A stretch of DNA of 64,000 bases from Streptomyces sp. DH5 (GTDB taxonomy: Bacteria > Actinomycetota > Actinomycetes > Streptomycetales > Streptomycetaceae): the NCBI RefSeq assembly GCF_020873915.1, contig NZ_JAHWGP010000020.1, forward strand, positions 87,187 through 151,186, in the 5' to 3' direction. Below the pieces are notes generated by a model that was given only the letters and a program-made list of their open reading frames with translations, was not told the origin of the DNA and did no database searches. Numbering within the stretch: the first letter of the stretch is position 1; each line of letters begins with the position of its first letter. This document shows, piece after piece, positions 18,516 through 26,563 of the stretch. Both the position numbers and the translations under genes were made by a program.

Positions 18516-18611
18516 CGCGCCGCCCATGACCGAGGGCGCTCCGCGCCCGCCCCCCTCGATTCCGCGGTCTGGGAACCCCACCCGGAACCTCTTCCCCTCG
18601 ACTCCGCCCCC

Positions 18612-19745
18612 GTGCCCGAGTACGGCACCGGCTCGCTCGCCGACCTGCTGCCCACCATCGCCGCGGGCCTCGGCGTCCCCGGCATGACCGCCGGCATCGG
18701 GGAGCTGACCCCCGCCGACCGGAACTGCGTGTTCCTGATCGACGGCCTCGGCTGGGAGCAGCTGCGCGCGCACCCGGAGGACGCCCCCTTCATGACGTCG
18801 CTGCTCGGCAGCTCGCGCGGCGGCACCGGCCGCCCGATCACCGCGGGCTACCCGGCGACCACCGCGACCTCCCTCGCCTCCGTCGGCACCGGCCTGCCGC
18901 CCGGCGCCCACGGCCTGCCCGGCTACACCGTGCGCGACCCCGACACCGGCGGGCTGATGAACCAGCTCCGCTGGCAGCCGTGGACCGCACCCGGTGCCTG
19001 GCAGCCGTATCCCACCGTCTTCGAGCTGGCCCACCGTGCGGGTGTGCACGCCGCCCAGGTGTCCTCCCCGACCTTCGCGAACACGCCGCTGACCAAGGTC
19101 GCGCTCAGCGGCGGCGCCTTCCACGGACGGCTCTCCGGCGAGGACCGCATGGACGTCTCCGCCGCACAGCTGGCCGGCGCGGACCGCGCCCTGGTCTACA
19201 CCTACTACGCCGAGGTGGACGGCGCCGGGCACCGCTTCGGCGTCGACTCCGACACCTGGCGCGGCCAGCTCGCCCACGTCGACCGGCTCGTCCAGCGGCT
19301 CGCCGAGCAGCTCCCGCCGCGCAGCGCCCTCTACGTCACCGCCGACCACGGCATGATCGACGTCCCCTTCGACGAGCGGCACCGCATCGACTTCGACGAG
19401 GACTGGGAGCTGAAGGCGGGCGTCGCCCTCCTCGGCGGCGAGGGCCGCGCCCGGCACGTGTACGCGGTCCCCGGCGCGGCGAACGACGTGCTGACCTGCT
19501 GGCGCGAGGTGCTCGGCGAGCAGTTCTGGGTGGCCTCGCGCGACGAGGCGATCGCCGCCGGCTGGTTCGGTCCGGACGTCGACGAGCGGGTGTACCACCG
19601 CATCGGCGACGTGGTCGCCGCCGCGCGGGACGACGTGCTGCTGATCGCCTCCGAGCGGGAGCCCAGGGAGTCGGCGATGGTGGGCAACCACGGCTCGATG
19701 ACCCCTGCCGAGCAGTTGGTCCCCCTCCTCGAAGTACGCTCCTGA
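18612..19745 (+). CDS. Alkaline phosphatase superfamily nucleotide pyrophosphatase/phosphodiesterase
   Basis: At least 377 residues of a type I phosphodiesterase/nucleotide pyrophosphatase. FLIDGLGWEQL carries the first metal-binding Asp, GYPATTATSLASVGTG holds the nucleophilic Thr, and TADHGMIDVPF with VGNHGSM supply further metal ligands. GTG 18612 is only the first usable in-frame start. The same frame upstream reads LDSAVWEPHPEPLPLDSAPV, a plausible native N-terminus, but joins the ATG at 18526 only if one C is added to the C6 run at 18550-18555. So the 5' end is either frameshifted or mis-sequenced. The enzyme hydrolyses nucleotide-type phosphodiesters; its substrate is unknown. Confidence 0.85.
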   Translation: MPEYGTGSLADLLPTIAAGLGVPGMTAGIGELTPADRNCVFLIDGLGWEQLRAHPEDAPFMTSLLGSSRGGTGRPITAGYPATTATSLASVGTGLPPGAHGLPGYTVRDPDTGGLMNQLRWQPWTAPGAWQPYPTVFELAHRAGVHAAQVSSPTFANTPLTKVALSGGAFHGRLSGEDRMDVSAAQLAGADRALVYTYYAEVDGAGHRFGVDSDTWRGQLAHVDRLVQRLAEQLPPRSALYVTADHGMIDVPFDERHRIDFDEDWELKAGVALLGGEGRARHVYAVPGAANDVLTCWREVLGEQFWVASRDEAIAAGWFGPDVDERVYHRIGDVVAAARDDVLLIASEREPRESAMVGNHGSMTPAEQLVPLLEVRS

Positions 19746-19788
19746 GGTTCCGCCCGTGACCGTCCCGCCGAAAGGTTTCCGACCCTCC

Positions 19789-20439
19789 ATGCCCGAGCTG
19801 GTGTTCTTCTCCGGAACGATGGACTGCGGGAAGTCGACGCTGGCTCTCCAGATCGAGCACAACCGATCGGCGCGCGGCCTGGCCGGCATGATCTTCACCC
19901 GCGACGACCGGGCGGGCGAGGGCAAGCTCTCCTCCCGGCTCGGCCTGGTCACGGACGCGGTGGAGGTCGTGGACGGGCACGACCTGTACGCCCACGTCGT
20001 CGACCACCTCTCGCAGGGCGGACGCGTCGACTACGTGATCGCCGACGAGGCGCAGTTCCTCGCACCGGACCAGATAGACCAGCTCGCCCGCGTGGTGGAC
20101 GACCTCAACATCGACGTGTACGCCTTCGGCATCACCACCGACTTCCGCTCCAAGCTCTTCCCCGGCTCCCAGCGCCTGGTCGAGCTCGCCGACCGTGTCG
20201 AGGTGCTCCAGGTCGAGGCCCTGTGCTGGTGTGGCGCCCGCGCCACGCACAACGCCCGGACCGTCGGCGGCGTCATGGTGGTCGAGGGCGCCCAGGTGGT
20301 CATCGGCGACGTCGCCCAGTCCCCCGACGAGATCGGCTACGAGGTGCTGTGCCGGCGCCACCACCGCCGCCACATGACGGCCGCGACGGCCCGCGCGGCG
20401 GCGCTGTCACCGGACGTGCTGCCGGTGTCGTCCGGCTGA
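19789..20439 (+). CDS. tdk: Thymidine kinase
   Basis: A 216-residue type II thymidine kinase. MPELVFFSGTMDCGKST carries the P-loop, YVIADEAQFL the Walker B with catalytic Glu, and AFGITTDFRSKLF the lasso region. The zinc site is formed by ALCWCG and LCRRHH. It phosphorylates thymidine to dTMP in nucleotide salvage. An upstream in-frame GTG at 19756 would add 11 residues, but the ATG at 19789 begins exactly at the conserved core. It lies 43 bp after the phosphodiesterase gene and may be co-transcribed. Confidence 0.95.
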   Translation: MPELVFFSGTMDCGKSTLALQIEHNRSARGLAGMIFTRDDRAGEGKLSSRLGLVTDAVEVVDGHDLYAHVVDHLSQGGRVDYVIADEAQFLAPDQIDQLARVVDDLNIDVYAFGITTDFRSKLFPGSQRLVELADRVEVLQVEALCWCGARATHNARTVGGVMVVEGAQVVIGDVAQSPDEIGYEVLCRRHHRRHMTAATARAAALSPDVLPVSSG

Positions 20440-20490
20440 CGTTCCGCCCCGGCAGGAGGCTCCCAGGAAGCGGAGTCCCCGGCCGGCCGG

Positions 20491-21372
20491 TCAGCGGGTG
20501 CGGGGCTTCGTGAACTCCTCGATCAGCACGGGGTACTGCTCACCGCCGTGTCCGGCGGCGATCGAGCGGTCGGCCATCGCCTTGAACAGCATCGGCAGTT
20601 CGGCGTTGACCCCCACCGCCTCGCTCTCCTCGATCAGGTGCGCCATGGCCCGTGCGTCGGTCTCCAGGGCCGACACCTCGGCAGGGAAGGAACCGCTGTC
20701 GACCTGCCGGGCGTACCCGGGGAGCCATTCGGCCACCCCCGCCGCGATCTGCCGCGCGAACGGCGCGTACGTCACGGCGTCCACACCAGCCGTCCTCAGC
20801 AGGGCGGTGCCCTGGAGCCAGGCGTTCAGGACGCTCCACATCATGGCCAGACCGGCCACGTCGTACAGGGACGCCAGGCCGTGGTCCGCGCCGAGGTAGG
20901 TGACGGTGCCGAGCGAGTCGAGTGCCGACCGGTGCGTCTCCGCGTCCGCCTCGGGCCCGCTGTGCAGGATCACCGCCTCGGCGGTGCCGATCGCCGGAGG
21001 AACCGCCATGATGGCGCCGTCCAGGTAGCGGGCGCCGCGCTGCTCGGCCCACCGGGCGGTCTCCCGCGCCTGGGCCGAGCTGCCCGAGGTCAGGTTGAGC
21101 AGCGTGGTTCCGCCGAGGTCGGCACCGTGCGGGCCGAGCAGTTCGTGCACGGCCCGGTAGTCGGTGAGGCAGACGACCGTCAGAGGAGCCGCCTTGAGCG
21201 CGTCGCCGACCGCCGGCGCGAGCCGCGCACCGCCCGCCACCAGGCGGTCGGCCTTGGCGGCCGTACGGTTCCACACGGTGGTGGGGTGACCGGCTTTCAG
21301 GAAGGCACCGGCGAGCGCCTGGCCCATCAGGCCGAGTCCGATGACTGTCACGGGGGTTTCGGTTGCGTTCAT
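20491..21372 (-). CDS. NADPH-dependent imine reductase-like dehydrogenase
   Basis: A 293-residue protein of the 6-phosphogluconate/3-hydroxyisobutyrate dehydrogenase superfamily. The N-terminal Rossmann motif is VIGLGLMGQALAGAFLKAGH, followed by WNRT as expected for NADPH preference. The all-helical C-terminal part with DVAGLAMMWSVLNAWLQGTA and the closing EQYPVLIEEF is typical of imine reductases. These reduce C=N bonds in small molecules. It is divergent from a MerR gene with a shared operator-type promoter, so it is probably that regulator's target. Start at 21372 (MNATETPVTVIG), with a transcript leader of only a few bases. Confidence 0.85.
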   Translation of the reverse strand: MNATETPVTVIGLGLMGQALAGAFLKAGHPTTVWNRTAAKADRLVAGGARLAPAVGDALKAAPLTVVCLTDYRAVHELLGPHGADLGGTTLLNLTSGSSAQARETARWAEQRGARYLDGAIMAVPPAIGTAEAVILHSGPEADAETHRSALDSLGTVTYLGADHGLASLYDVAGLAMMWSVLNAWLQGTALLRTAGVDAVTYAPFARQIAAGVAEWLPGYARQVDSGSFPAEVSALETDARAMAHLIEESEAVGVNAELPMLFKAMADRSIAAGHGGEQYPVLIEEFTKPRTR

Positions 21373-21379
21373 GGCAGCA

Positions 21380-21410
21380 TCGTCAACGTTGATACCGGTG
21401 TGAAGGTCAA
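21380..21410 (-). promoter_or_regulatory. MerR-type promoter/operator for the imine reductase-like gene
   Basis: On the minus strand TTGACC (21410-21405) and TGACGA (21385-21380) are separated by 19 bp. This overlong spacer is the hallmark of promoters that MerR proteins activate by untwisting DNA. The spacer contains an imperfect dyad centred on CACCGGTA. It lies between the divergent merR-like gene and its presumed target. Confidence 0.6.
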
Positions 21411-21421
21411 GCGGGGGTGCG

Positions 21422-21829
21422 ATGCGAATCGGGGAACTCAGCCGCCGGACGGGCGTCAACGCCCATCAGTTGCGCTACTACGAGGCCCAGGGGCTGCTGG
21501 AGGCGGACCGGGGGGCGAACGGCTATCGCGAGTACGGCGAGGACGCCGTACTGCGGGTGACGCAGATCCGCCACCTGCTCGGCGCGGGTCTGTCCTCCGA
21601 GGACATCGCCTACCTGCTGCCCTGCGCGGTGGGTGAGGCTCCCGAGCTGACCGGATGTCCCGAGTTACTGACCGCGATGCGGTCACGGCTGCGGCGGCTG
21701 GACGAGCAGATGGACAGGCTCGCCCGGTCCCGTGCTGCCCTGACCCGTTACATCGACGCGGCCGAACGCACGGGCTCCGGGACGTACCCGCCCTTCGACG
21801 GTGCCGACCCGGAGCCCGTGCCCGCCTGA
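21422..21829 (+). CDS. MerR family transcriptional regulator
   Basis: A 135-residue MerR protein. The N-terminal winged helix reads MRIGELSRRTGVNAHQLRYY, with a second helical element at LRVTQIRHLLGAGLSSEDI. A dimerisation coiled coil (LRRLDEQMDRLARSRAAL) follows. Two cysteines (Cys in LLPCAVG and TGCPELL) could sense metals or redox stress, but they are not at the classical metal-binding spacing, so the signal is unknown. Divergent from the imine reductase-like gene across a 49-bp shared promoter region with a 19-bp spacer. Confidence 0.9.
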   Translation: MRIGELSRRTGVNAHQLRYYEAQGLLEADRGANGYREYGEDAVLRVTQIRHLLGAGLSSEDIAYLLPCAVGEAPELTGCPELLTAMRSRLRRLDEQMDRLARSRAALTRYIDAAERTGSGTYPPFDGADPEPVPA

Positions 21830-21905
21830 GTGTCCGGGGTGCGGCCGCGGGGGAGCCGGTGCCGCCGGCGGAGAAGCGGAACCGGTGCGCGGCGTCACCG
21901 GAGCC

Positions 21906-22781
21906 TCAGCCGATGCGGGTTCCCGCGCCGCCGACCCGGACGCGTGGGTCGCCGGCGCGCAGCGTCACCGTGAGTTCGCCGGGGCGGCCCAGGTCCTCGC
22001 CCTGGTGCAGGGTGAGGACGGCGTCCTCGGGGACCAGGCCGAGCTCACGGACGTACGCACCGAACGCGGCGGCCGCGGCACCGGTCGCCGGGTCCTCGAC
22101 CACGCCGCCGACGGGGAACGGGTCACGGACGTGGAAGACGCCGGCCGACTCCCGCCACACCAACTGGACGGTGGTCAGGTCCAGTCGGTGCATCAGCGCT
22201 TCGAGGCGCGCGAAGTCGTACGCGAGATCAGCGAGGCGGGCGCGCGTCGCCGCCGCGAGCACGAGGTGGCGGGCGCCGGCGAACGCGATCCGGGGCGGAA
22301 AGGCCGGATCCAGGTCGGCGGACGGCCAGCGCAGCGCGGCGAGCGCCTCCGCGAGGTCGGCGCCGGCGATCTCCTCGACGTGCGGCTCGACGCTGGTGAG
22401 CGTGGCCCGGAGCGTCCCGCGCTCCTCGGTCACCTCCACCGGCACGGTGCCGGCGCGCGTCGCGAACACCAGCTGACCTGGCCCGATCCGCTCCGCCAGC
22501 GCGACGGCGGTCGCGACGGTGGCGTGCCCGCAGAACGGGACCTCGGCCTTGGGGCTGAAGTAACGAATGGTGTACGCCCGTCCCTCCCCGCCGCCGAGCC
22601 CTTCCGGGGGCGCGGTCAGGAACGCGGACTCCGAGTACCCCAGTTCGGCGGCGACGGCCAGCATGTCGGCGTCGTCCAGACCGGTGGCGTCCAGGACGAC
22701 ACCGGCGGGGTTCCCGCCGTCGGGGGTGCTGGAGAAGGCGGTGTAGCGCAGTACTTCGGGCTGCGGCGTAAGCGTCGTCAT
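21906..22781 (-). CDS. PhzF family isomerase-like protein
   Basis: A 291-residue PhzF-fold protein made of two similar halves. Family hallmarks are FSSTPDGGNPAGVVL, the catalytic Glu51 in GYSESAFL, FCGHATVATAVAL and VEDPATGAAAAAFGAY in the second half. The founding enzyme isomerises a dihydro-hydroxyanthranilate in phenazine synthesis, but most relatives have unknown substrates. No phenazine genes are nearby, so a broader isomerase role is more likely. Start ATG at 22781, downstream of a small membrane-protein gene on the same strand. Confidence 0.9.
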   Translation of the reverse strand: MTTLTPQPEVLRYTAFSSTPDGGNPAGVVLDATGLDDADMLAVAAELGYSESAFLTAPPEGLGGGEGRAYTIRYFSPKAEVPFCGHATVATAVALAERIGPGQLVFATRAGTVPVEVTEERGTLRATLTSVEPHVEEIAGADLAEALAALRWPSADLDPAFPPRIAFAGARHLVLAAATRARLADLAYDFARLEALMHRLDLTTVQLVWRESAGVFHVRDPFPVGGVVEDPATGAAAAAFGAYVRELGLVPEDAVLTLHQGEDLGRPGELTVTLRAGDPRVRVGGAGTRIG

Positions 22782-22835
22782 GCCCCGGCCAACATGGGGC
22801 GGGCCGCCGCTGTTCCCGTTCTCCGCCGGTGGGTC

Positions 22836-23459
22836 TCAGGCACCGGGATGCCCCCCGTCGCCGGTGCCGAGGAGGGGGATCGAGAGCCGGTGCTCGACGG
22901 CACCGGGCAGGGACCACAGCTCGGTACGCCGCCTCCGGTCCCGCGAGCCCCGGCGGTCGGAGCGGCGGATGCCGGGCACGGACACGGCGAGGGCGATCAG
23001 GGACGCGGCGAGCCCGGCCCCGAGGAGCACCCCGGCGAGTACGGCACCGTCCGCCACGGCGAACGGAAGGGCGACCCCGAGGCAGAGCGTGCCGAGGCCG
23101 CCGAGGACGGACACCATCCACCACAGGGGCGTCAGCGGGTGCTCGTCACGCAGGTGGTCGGTCAGCTGCCGGTCGGTCGGACGCCGCCGCGGGTGCTCCC
23201 CGGCGGCCAGGAACAGCTCGGCCCGCCCGCGCAGCGCCCACACGGCGTGCGCCCCCACCCACGCGACGGGCAGCACGAACAGCGTCACCAGCACCAGACC
23301 CGCCTGGACCGCCCGGGACACCGGCACCCAGCCGACGGCGTCGGCCACCACGGACGTCACGGTGGCTGCCACGACGACGGCGCCCGCCACGCTCGCGGTC
23401 ACGAGCCGTCGCCTCGCCGCGCGCACCCGGGCGCTCAGAGGGAACTCGACCGCGTCCAA
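22836..23459 (-). CDS. Membrane protein with four predicted helices, function unknown
   Basis: About 207 residues. Hydrophobic segments lie near residues 20-40, 47-68, 108-130 and 133-155, followed by a basic C-terminal tail (RRSDRRGSRDRRRRTEL). A short stretch, RPTDRQLTDHLRDEHPLTPL, sits in the cytosolic loop. I chose the TTG at 23459 because GGGAG lies six bases upstream; no ATG or GTG fits as well. The start region carries a 14-bp sequence repeated 17 bp apart (23457-23470 and 23474-23487), which leaves some doubt. It ends 54 bp before the PhzF gene on the same strand. Confidence 0.6.
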   Translation of the reverse strand: MDAVEFPLSARVRAARRRLVTASVAGAVVVAATVTSVVADAVGWVPVSRAVQAGLVLVTLFVLPVAWVGAHAVWALRGRAELFLAAGEHPRRRPTDRQLTDHLRDEHPLTPLWWMVSVLGGLGTLCLGVALPFAVADGAVLAGVLLGAGLAASLIALAVSVPGIRRSDRRGSRDRRRRTELWSLPGAVEHRLSIPLLGTGDGGHPGA

Positions 23460-23604
23460 CGTCTTCTCCCGTACAACGTCTTCTCCCCTCGACGACCGCG
23501 GGTACTGTACGCAGCCTCGACGAGGCTCCCCGAGGCGGGCTCCGGCCGAGCTCGGTTCCGCGCCCCGGAAGACCCGGCGCACGGTCGCCGGCCGGTGACC
23601 GTGC

Positions 23605-25737
23605 TCAGCCGTCGCGGCCGTACCGGCGCCGCAGCCCCTCGGCGAGCGGCGCCCGCGCGAACGCGCCCGCCGCGAGCCTGGACGCGACGGTCCGCCGCAC
23701 GATCCGGTCGGTCAGGGCCGGTGCGTGCCGGGCCAGCGCCATCTCGGCCCGCCCGCGCCGGGTCGTCGCCACGTCGCGCGGCGCCCGCCGCGCCGTGACC
23801 GCCGAGACCACCGCGGACACCACCCCTTCGAGCGGCTCGGGCCGCGACACCCCGTCGAGCGAGAGACCGGCCTCGCGGGTGCTGTCGTGGATCGGGCTGC
23901 GCACCATGCTCGGGTACACGGTCGTCACCCCGACGTGCGTGCCGACCTCCAGCCGCAGCGTGTCCGCGTACGCGGCGAGCGCCCGCTTGGAGACTCCGTA
24001 GGCGGCGGCCAGCGGCAGCGGCAGCAGCGCCATCCGCGAGGCGATGAACACCACGCGCCCCCGCGCCCGTTCGAGATGAGGCAGCGCCGCGGCCGTCACC
24101 TCCCACGCGCCGAGCAGGTTCAGCCGCACCTGGCGGTGCACCTCCTCGGACGGCCGCAGCTCGGCGGGGGCCGGACCACCCCGCCCCGCGTTGTTGACCA
24201 GGACGTCCACACCGCCGCCGAGCAGCCGCACCGCCTCCTCGACGCCCTTGGCCACGGACTCGGGGTCGGTCAGGTCGCAGCCCACCACGGGCACCGGCGC
24301 CGTCCCGTCCGCCACCAGGTCCAGCCCGACCACCCGCGCGCCGAGTTCGGTGAAGCGGTCCCCCAGCGCCCGGCCGAAGGTCCCCGCGGCGCCCGTCACG
24401 ATCACCCGCCGTCCCGCGAGGGAGGACGCCGTGCCCCGCCGGTCCGCGAGGTCGCGGGCCACCTGACGGAGGTAGCGGTCCACGTCGACGCGCATGTGCG
24501 GACGCTTCGCGCCCCATCGGTCCCGCGCGGCGTGCAGCTCGGAGGTGACCGAGGCCAGCATCCGGTCCCGGTGCGGCCGGCGCAGACGCCCGGACAGGTG
24601 CGCGGCCAGCAACCTGCCCTGTGCCTCCACGACCGGCAGCGCAGAACCCGTCGACTGCATCAGCCCCACGAACGACAACGCGGGTTCGTCCAGCGGGAAC
24701 ACGTGCCGGTACAGCGGCAGCCGCGCCGGGTCGGGGACCACCTTCGGGTCGAGGAAGGGGACGGTCGCCCGGTACCCGGTGCACCACAGCACGTGGTCCA
24801 CCTCGTCCTCGCGCCCGTCCGTGAAGCGCACCCGGTGCCCCTCGAACCTCTCGATGCCCGCCCGTACCCCGATCCGCCCGGCCTCCACCAGCGCCGGGAC
24901 CGTGTCGCTCAGCGTCGGGTGGTCCTGGAGCACCCCGTCGGGGGAGGGCGGCAGCGCCGGCCCCTCGCCGCCCCGGTCGGCCAGCCGCAGCATCGCCTGG
25001 GACACCCGCTGGCGCAGCCGCCAGGGCAGTACGGCGGCGAGCGCGCCGTTCCACTGGTCGGTGGGCCGGCCCAGCAGCCGCTTGGGCAGCACCCACACTC
25101 CGCGCCGGGCCGATATCAGCACCTCGCTCGCCTGCCCGACCAGCTCCGTGGCGATGTCCATCGCCGAGTTGCCGGTGCCCACGACCAGCACCCGGCGCCC
25201 GGCGAACTCGACGGGCTCGCGGTAGGCGTGCGCGTGCGAGGAGGTGCCCTCGAACGTGCCGGGGTAGGGCGGTTCGGGCAGGCGCGGCGTGTGGTTGTGC
25301 CCGTTGGCGACCACCAGGTGCGCGACGGACTCCTGGTACGCCCCCTCGGGACCGTGGAGTTCGAGCAGCCAGCCCTCCTCGGTGCGCCGCGCGGCGACGA
25401 GTTCCGTGTTCGTCCGGTAGTGCCCCGGTACACCGAAGCGCTCCGCGTATTCCCTTACGTACGACAGGAGTTGGGCGCGCGAGGGGTAGTCGGGCCAGTC
25501 CGGGGGCATCGGGTGGTCGCTGAACTCGGTGCGCGGCTTCGACGTGTTGAGGCGCAGCCCTTCGTACGCGGCGGTGTCGTCGGAGAGCCGCCAGAGCCCG
25601 CCCAGTTCCCCGGCGCGCTCCAGGCCGCACACTTCCACGCCCGCTTCGATCAGCGCCTTCACCGCCGCGATGCCCGCGACCCCGCCCCCGACGACGGCCA
25701 CCCGGCCCGGCCCCGCCGTCTCCCGCCCTGCGCCCAT
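23605..25737 (-). CDS. Flavin-containing monooxygenase fused to a short-chain dehydrogenase
   Basis: A 710-residue two-enzyme fusion. Residues 1-430 are a class B flavin monooxygenase: an FAD motif (VAVVGGGVAGIAA), the FxGxxxHxxxY fingerprint as FEGTSSHAHAY near residues 163-173, and an NADPH motif (VVGTGNSAMD). Residues from about 440 form an SDR: VIVTGAAGTFG for cofactor, NNAGRGG, and YGVSK with catalytic Tyr and Lys near residue 579. An oxygenation or Baeyer-Villiger step coupled to alcohol/ketone interconversion is plausible, with substrate unknown. It starts 21 bp after a TetR gene on the same strand, suggesting a two-gene operon. Confidence 0.9.
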   Translation of the reverse strand: MGAGRETAGPGRVAVVGGGVAGIAAVKALIEAGVEVCGLERAGELGGLWRLSDDTAAYEGLRLNTSKPRTEFSDHPMPPDWPDYPSRAQLLSYVREYAERFGVPGHYRTNTELVAARRTEEGWLLELHGPEGAYQESVAHLVVANGHNHTPRLPEPPYPGTFEGTSSHAHAYREPVEFAGRRVLVVGTGNSAMDIATELVGQASEVLISARRGVWVLPKRLLGRPTDQWNGALAAVLPWRLRQRVSQAMLRLADRGGEGPALPPSPDGVLQDHPTLSDTVPALVEAGRIGVRAGIERFEGHRVRFTDGREDEVDHVLWCTGYRATVPFLDPKVVPDPARLPLYRHVFPLDEPALSFVGLMQSTGSALPVVEAQGRLLAAHLSGRLRRPHRDRMLASVTSELHAARDRWGAKRPHMRVDVDRYLRQVARDLADRRGTASSLAGRRVIVTGAAGTFGRALGDRFTELGARVVGLDLVADGTAPVPVVGCDLTDPESVAKGVEEAVRLLGGGVDVLVNNAGRGGPAPAELRPSEEVHRQVRLNLLGAWEVTAAALPHLERARGRVVFIASRMALLPLPLAAAYGVSKRALAAYADTLRLEVGTHVGVTTVYPSMVRSPIHDSTREAGLSLDGVSRPEPLEGVVSAVVSAVTARRAPRDVATTRRGRAEMALARHAPALTDRIVRRTVASRLAAGAFARAPLAEGLRRRYGRDG

Positions 25738-25758
25738 CGCCCCGCGCCCTTCCTCGAG

Positions 25759-26508
25759 CTAATCCAACGTGCGAGGGATTATTACGTCACTTCCGTCACC
25801 GGCACCAGACCCCGGCTCCCCGCCGCCCGGCGGTGGTCCGTACAGCGCGTCCAGGAACCTGCGCACCCAGAGGCGGAACTCGTAGCGCTCCCGCTCCCGC
25901 TCGGCGGGGGAGGCCGCCGCCAGTGCGGTGACGTGGCCGTGCGCCGCCCACACCAGGCTGCGCACCGTGACGTGCGGGGTCGCCTCCCGTACCGTCCCCG
26001 CCTGCGCCGCCTCCAGCAGCGCCCGCTCGACCTCGCCGTACAGCGGCAGCGCGTAGGCCCGGTCCAGGCCCGTACCGCGCGTGGGGTCGAGCCAGCGGCG
26101 CAGCCACAGGAACGTCGTGTGCGGATGCTCCTCCAGGAAGTCCACGAAACCCTCCGCGAGCGCGCTCAGCGCCGCGGCCAGCGGCGGCCCGCCGTCCGCC
26201 GCCGCCCGCCGGAGCTCCGTCACCAGCGGGGCCAGCGCCGCCCGCTCGGCCTCGTGCACCCGCTCGAAGCAGGCGTCGTACAGCGCGTCCTTCGCCGGGA
26301 AGTGGTGGTGCAGGCTCGACACGTCGATGCCCACCCGCGCCGCGATGTCCCGCAGCGAGGTCCCCTCCGGCCCCCGCGCGGCGAACAGCGCCGTCGCCTC
26401 CCGCAGGATCAGCTCACGCGTGGACGGCCCCTCCCGCTCCGCGCGCCTGGGCCTGCCCGGACCGCGCCGGGCGGGCCGCTCGTCGGGTGTCCGATCGCTC
26501 TTCCTCAT
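25759..26508 (-). CDS. TetR family transcriptional regulator
   Basis: A 249-residue TetR repressor. The DNA-binding domain covers about residues 28-80: ILREATALFAARGPEGTSLR, then DIAARVGIDVSSLHHHFPAK. The C-terminal helices carry a Trp-rich segment (FLWLRRWLDP) typical of ligand-binding TetR domains. The start at 26508 was preferred over an upstream in-frame ATG because the preceding residues look non-native. It is divergent from an MFS transporter gene and directly upstream of the monooxygenase-SDR fusion, so it likely controls both in response to a small hydrophobic compound. Confidence 0.88.
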   Translation of the reverse strand: MRKSDRTPDERPARRGPGRPRRAEREGPSTRELILREATALFAARGPEGTSLRDIAARVGIDVSSLHHHFPAKDALYDACFERVHEAERAALAPLVTELRRAAADGGPPLAAALSALAEGFVDFLEEHPHTTFLWLRRWLDPTRGTGLDRAYALPLYGEVERALLEAAQAGTVREATPHVTVRSLVWAAHGHVTALAAASPAERERERYEFRLWVRRFLDALYGPPPGGGEPGSGAGDGSDVIIPRTLD

Positions 26509-26563
26509 CCGGACCAGTCTGGCTAGGATCCGCAGACCTCGCAATCAAACACCTGAGGGATTC

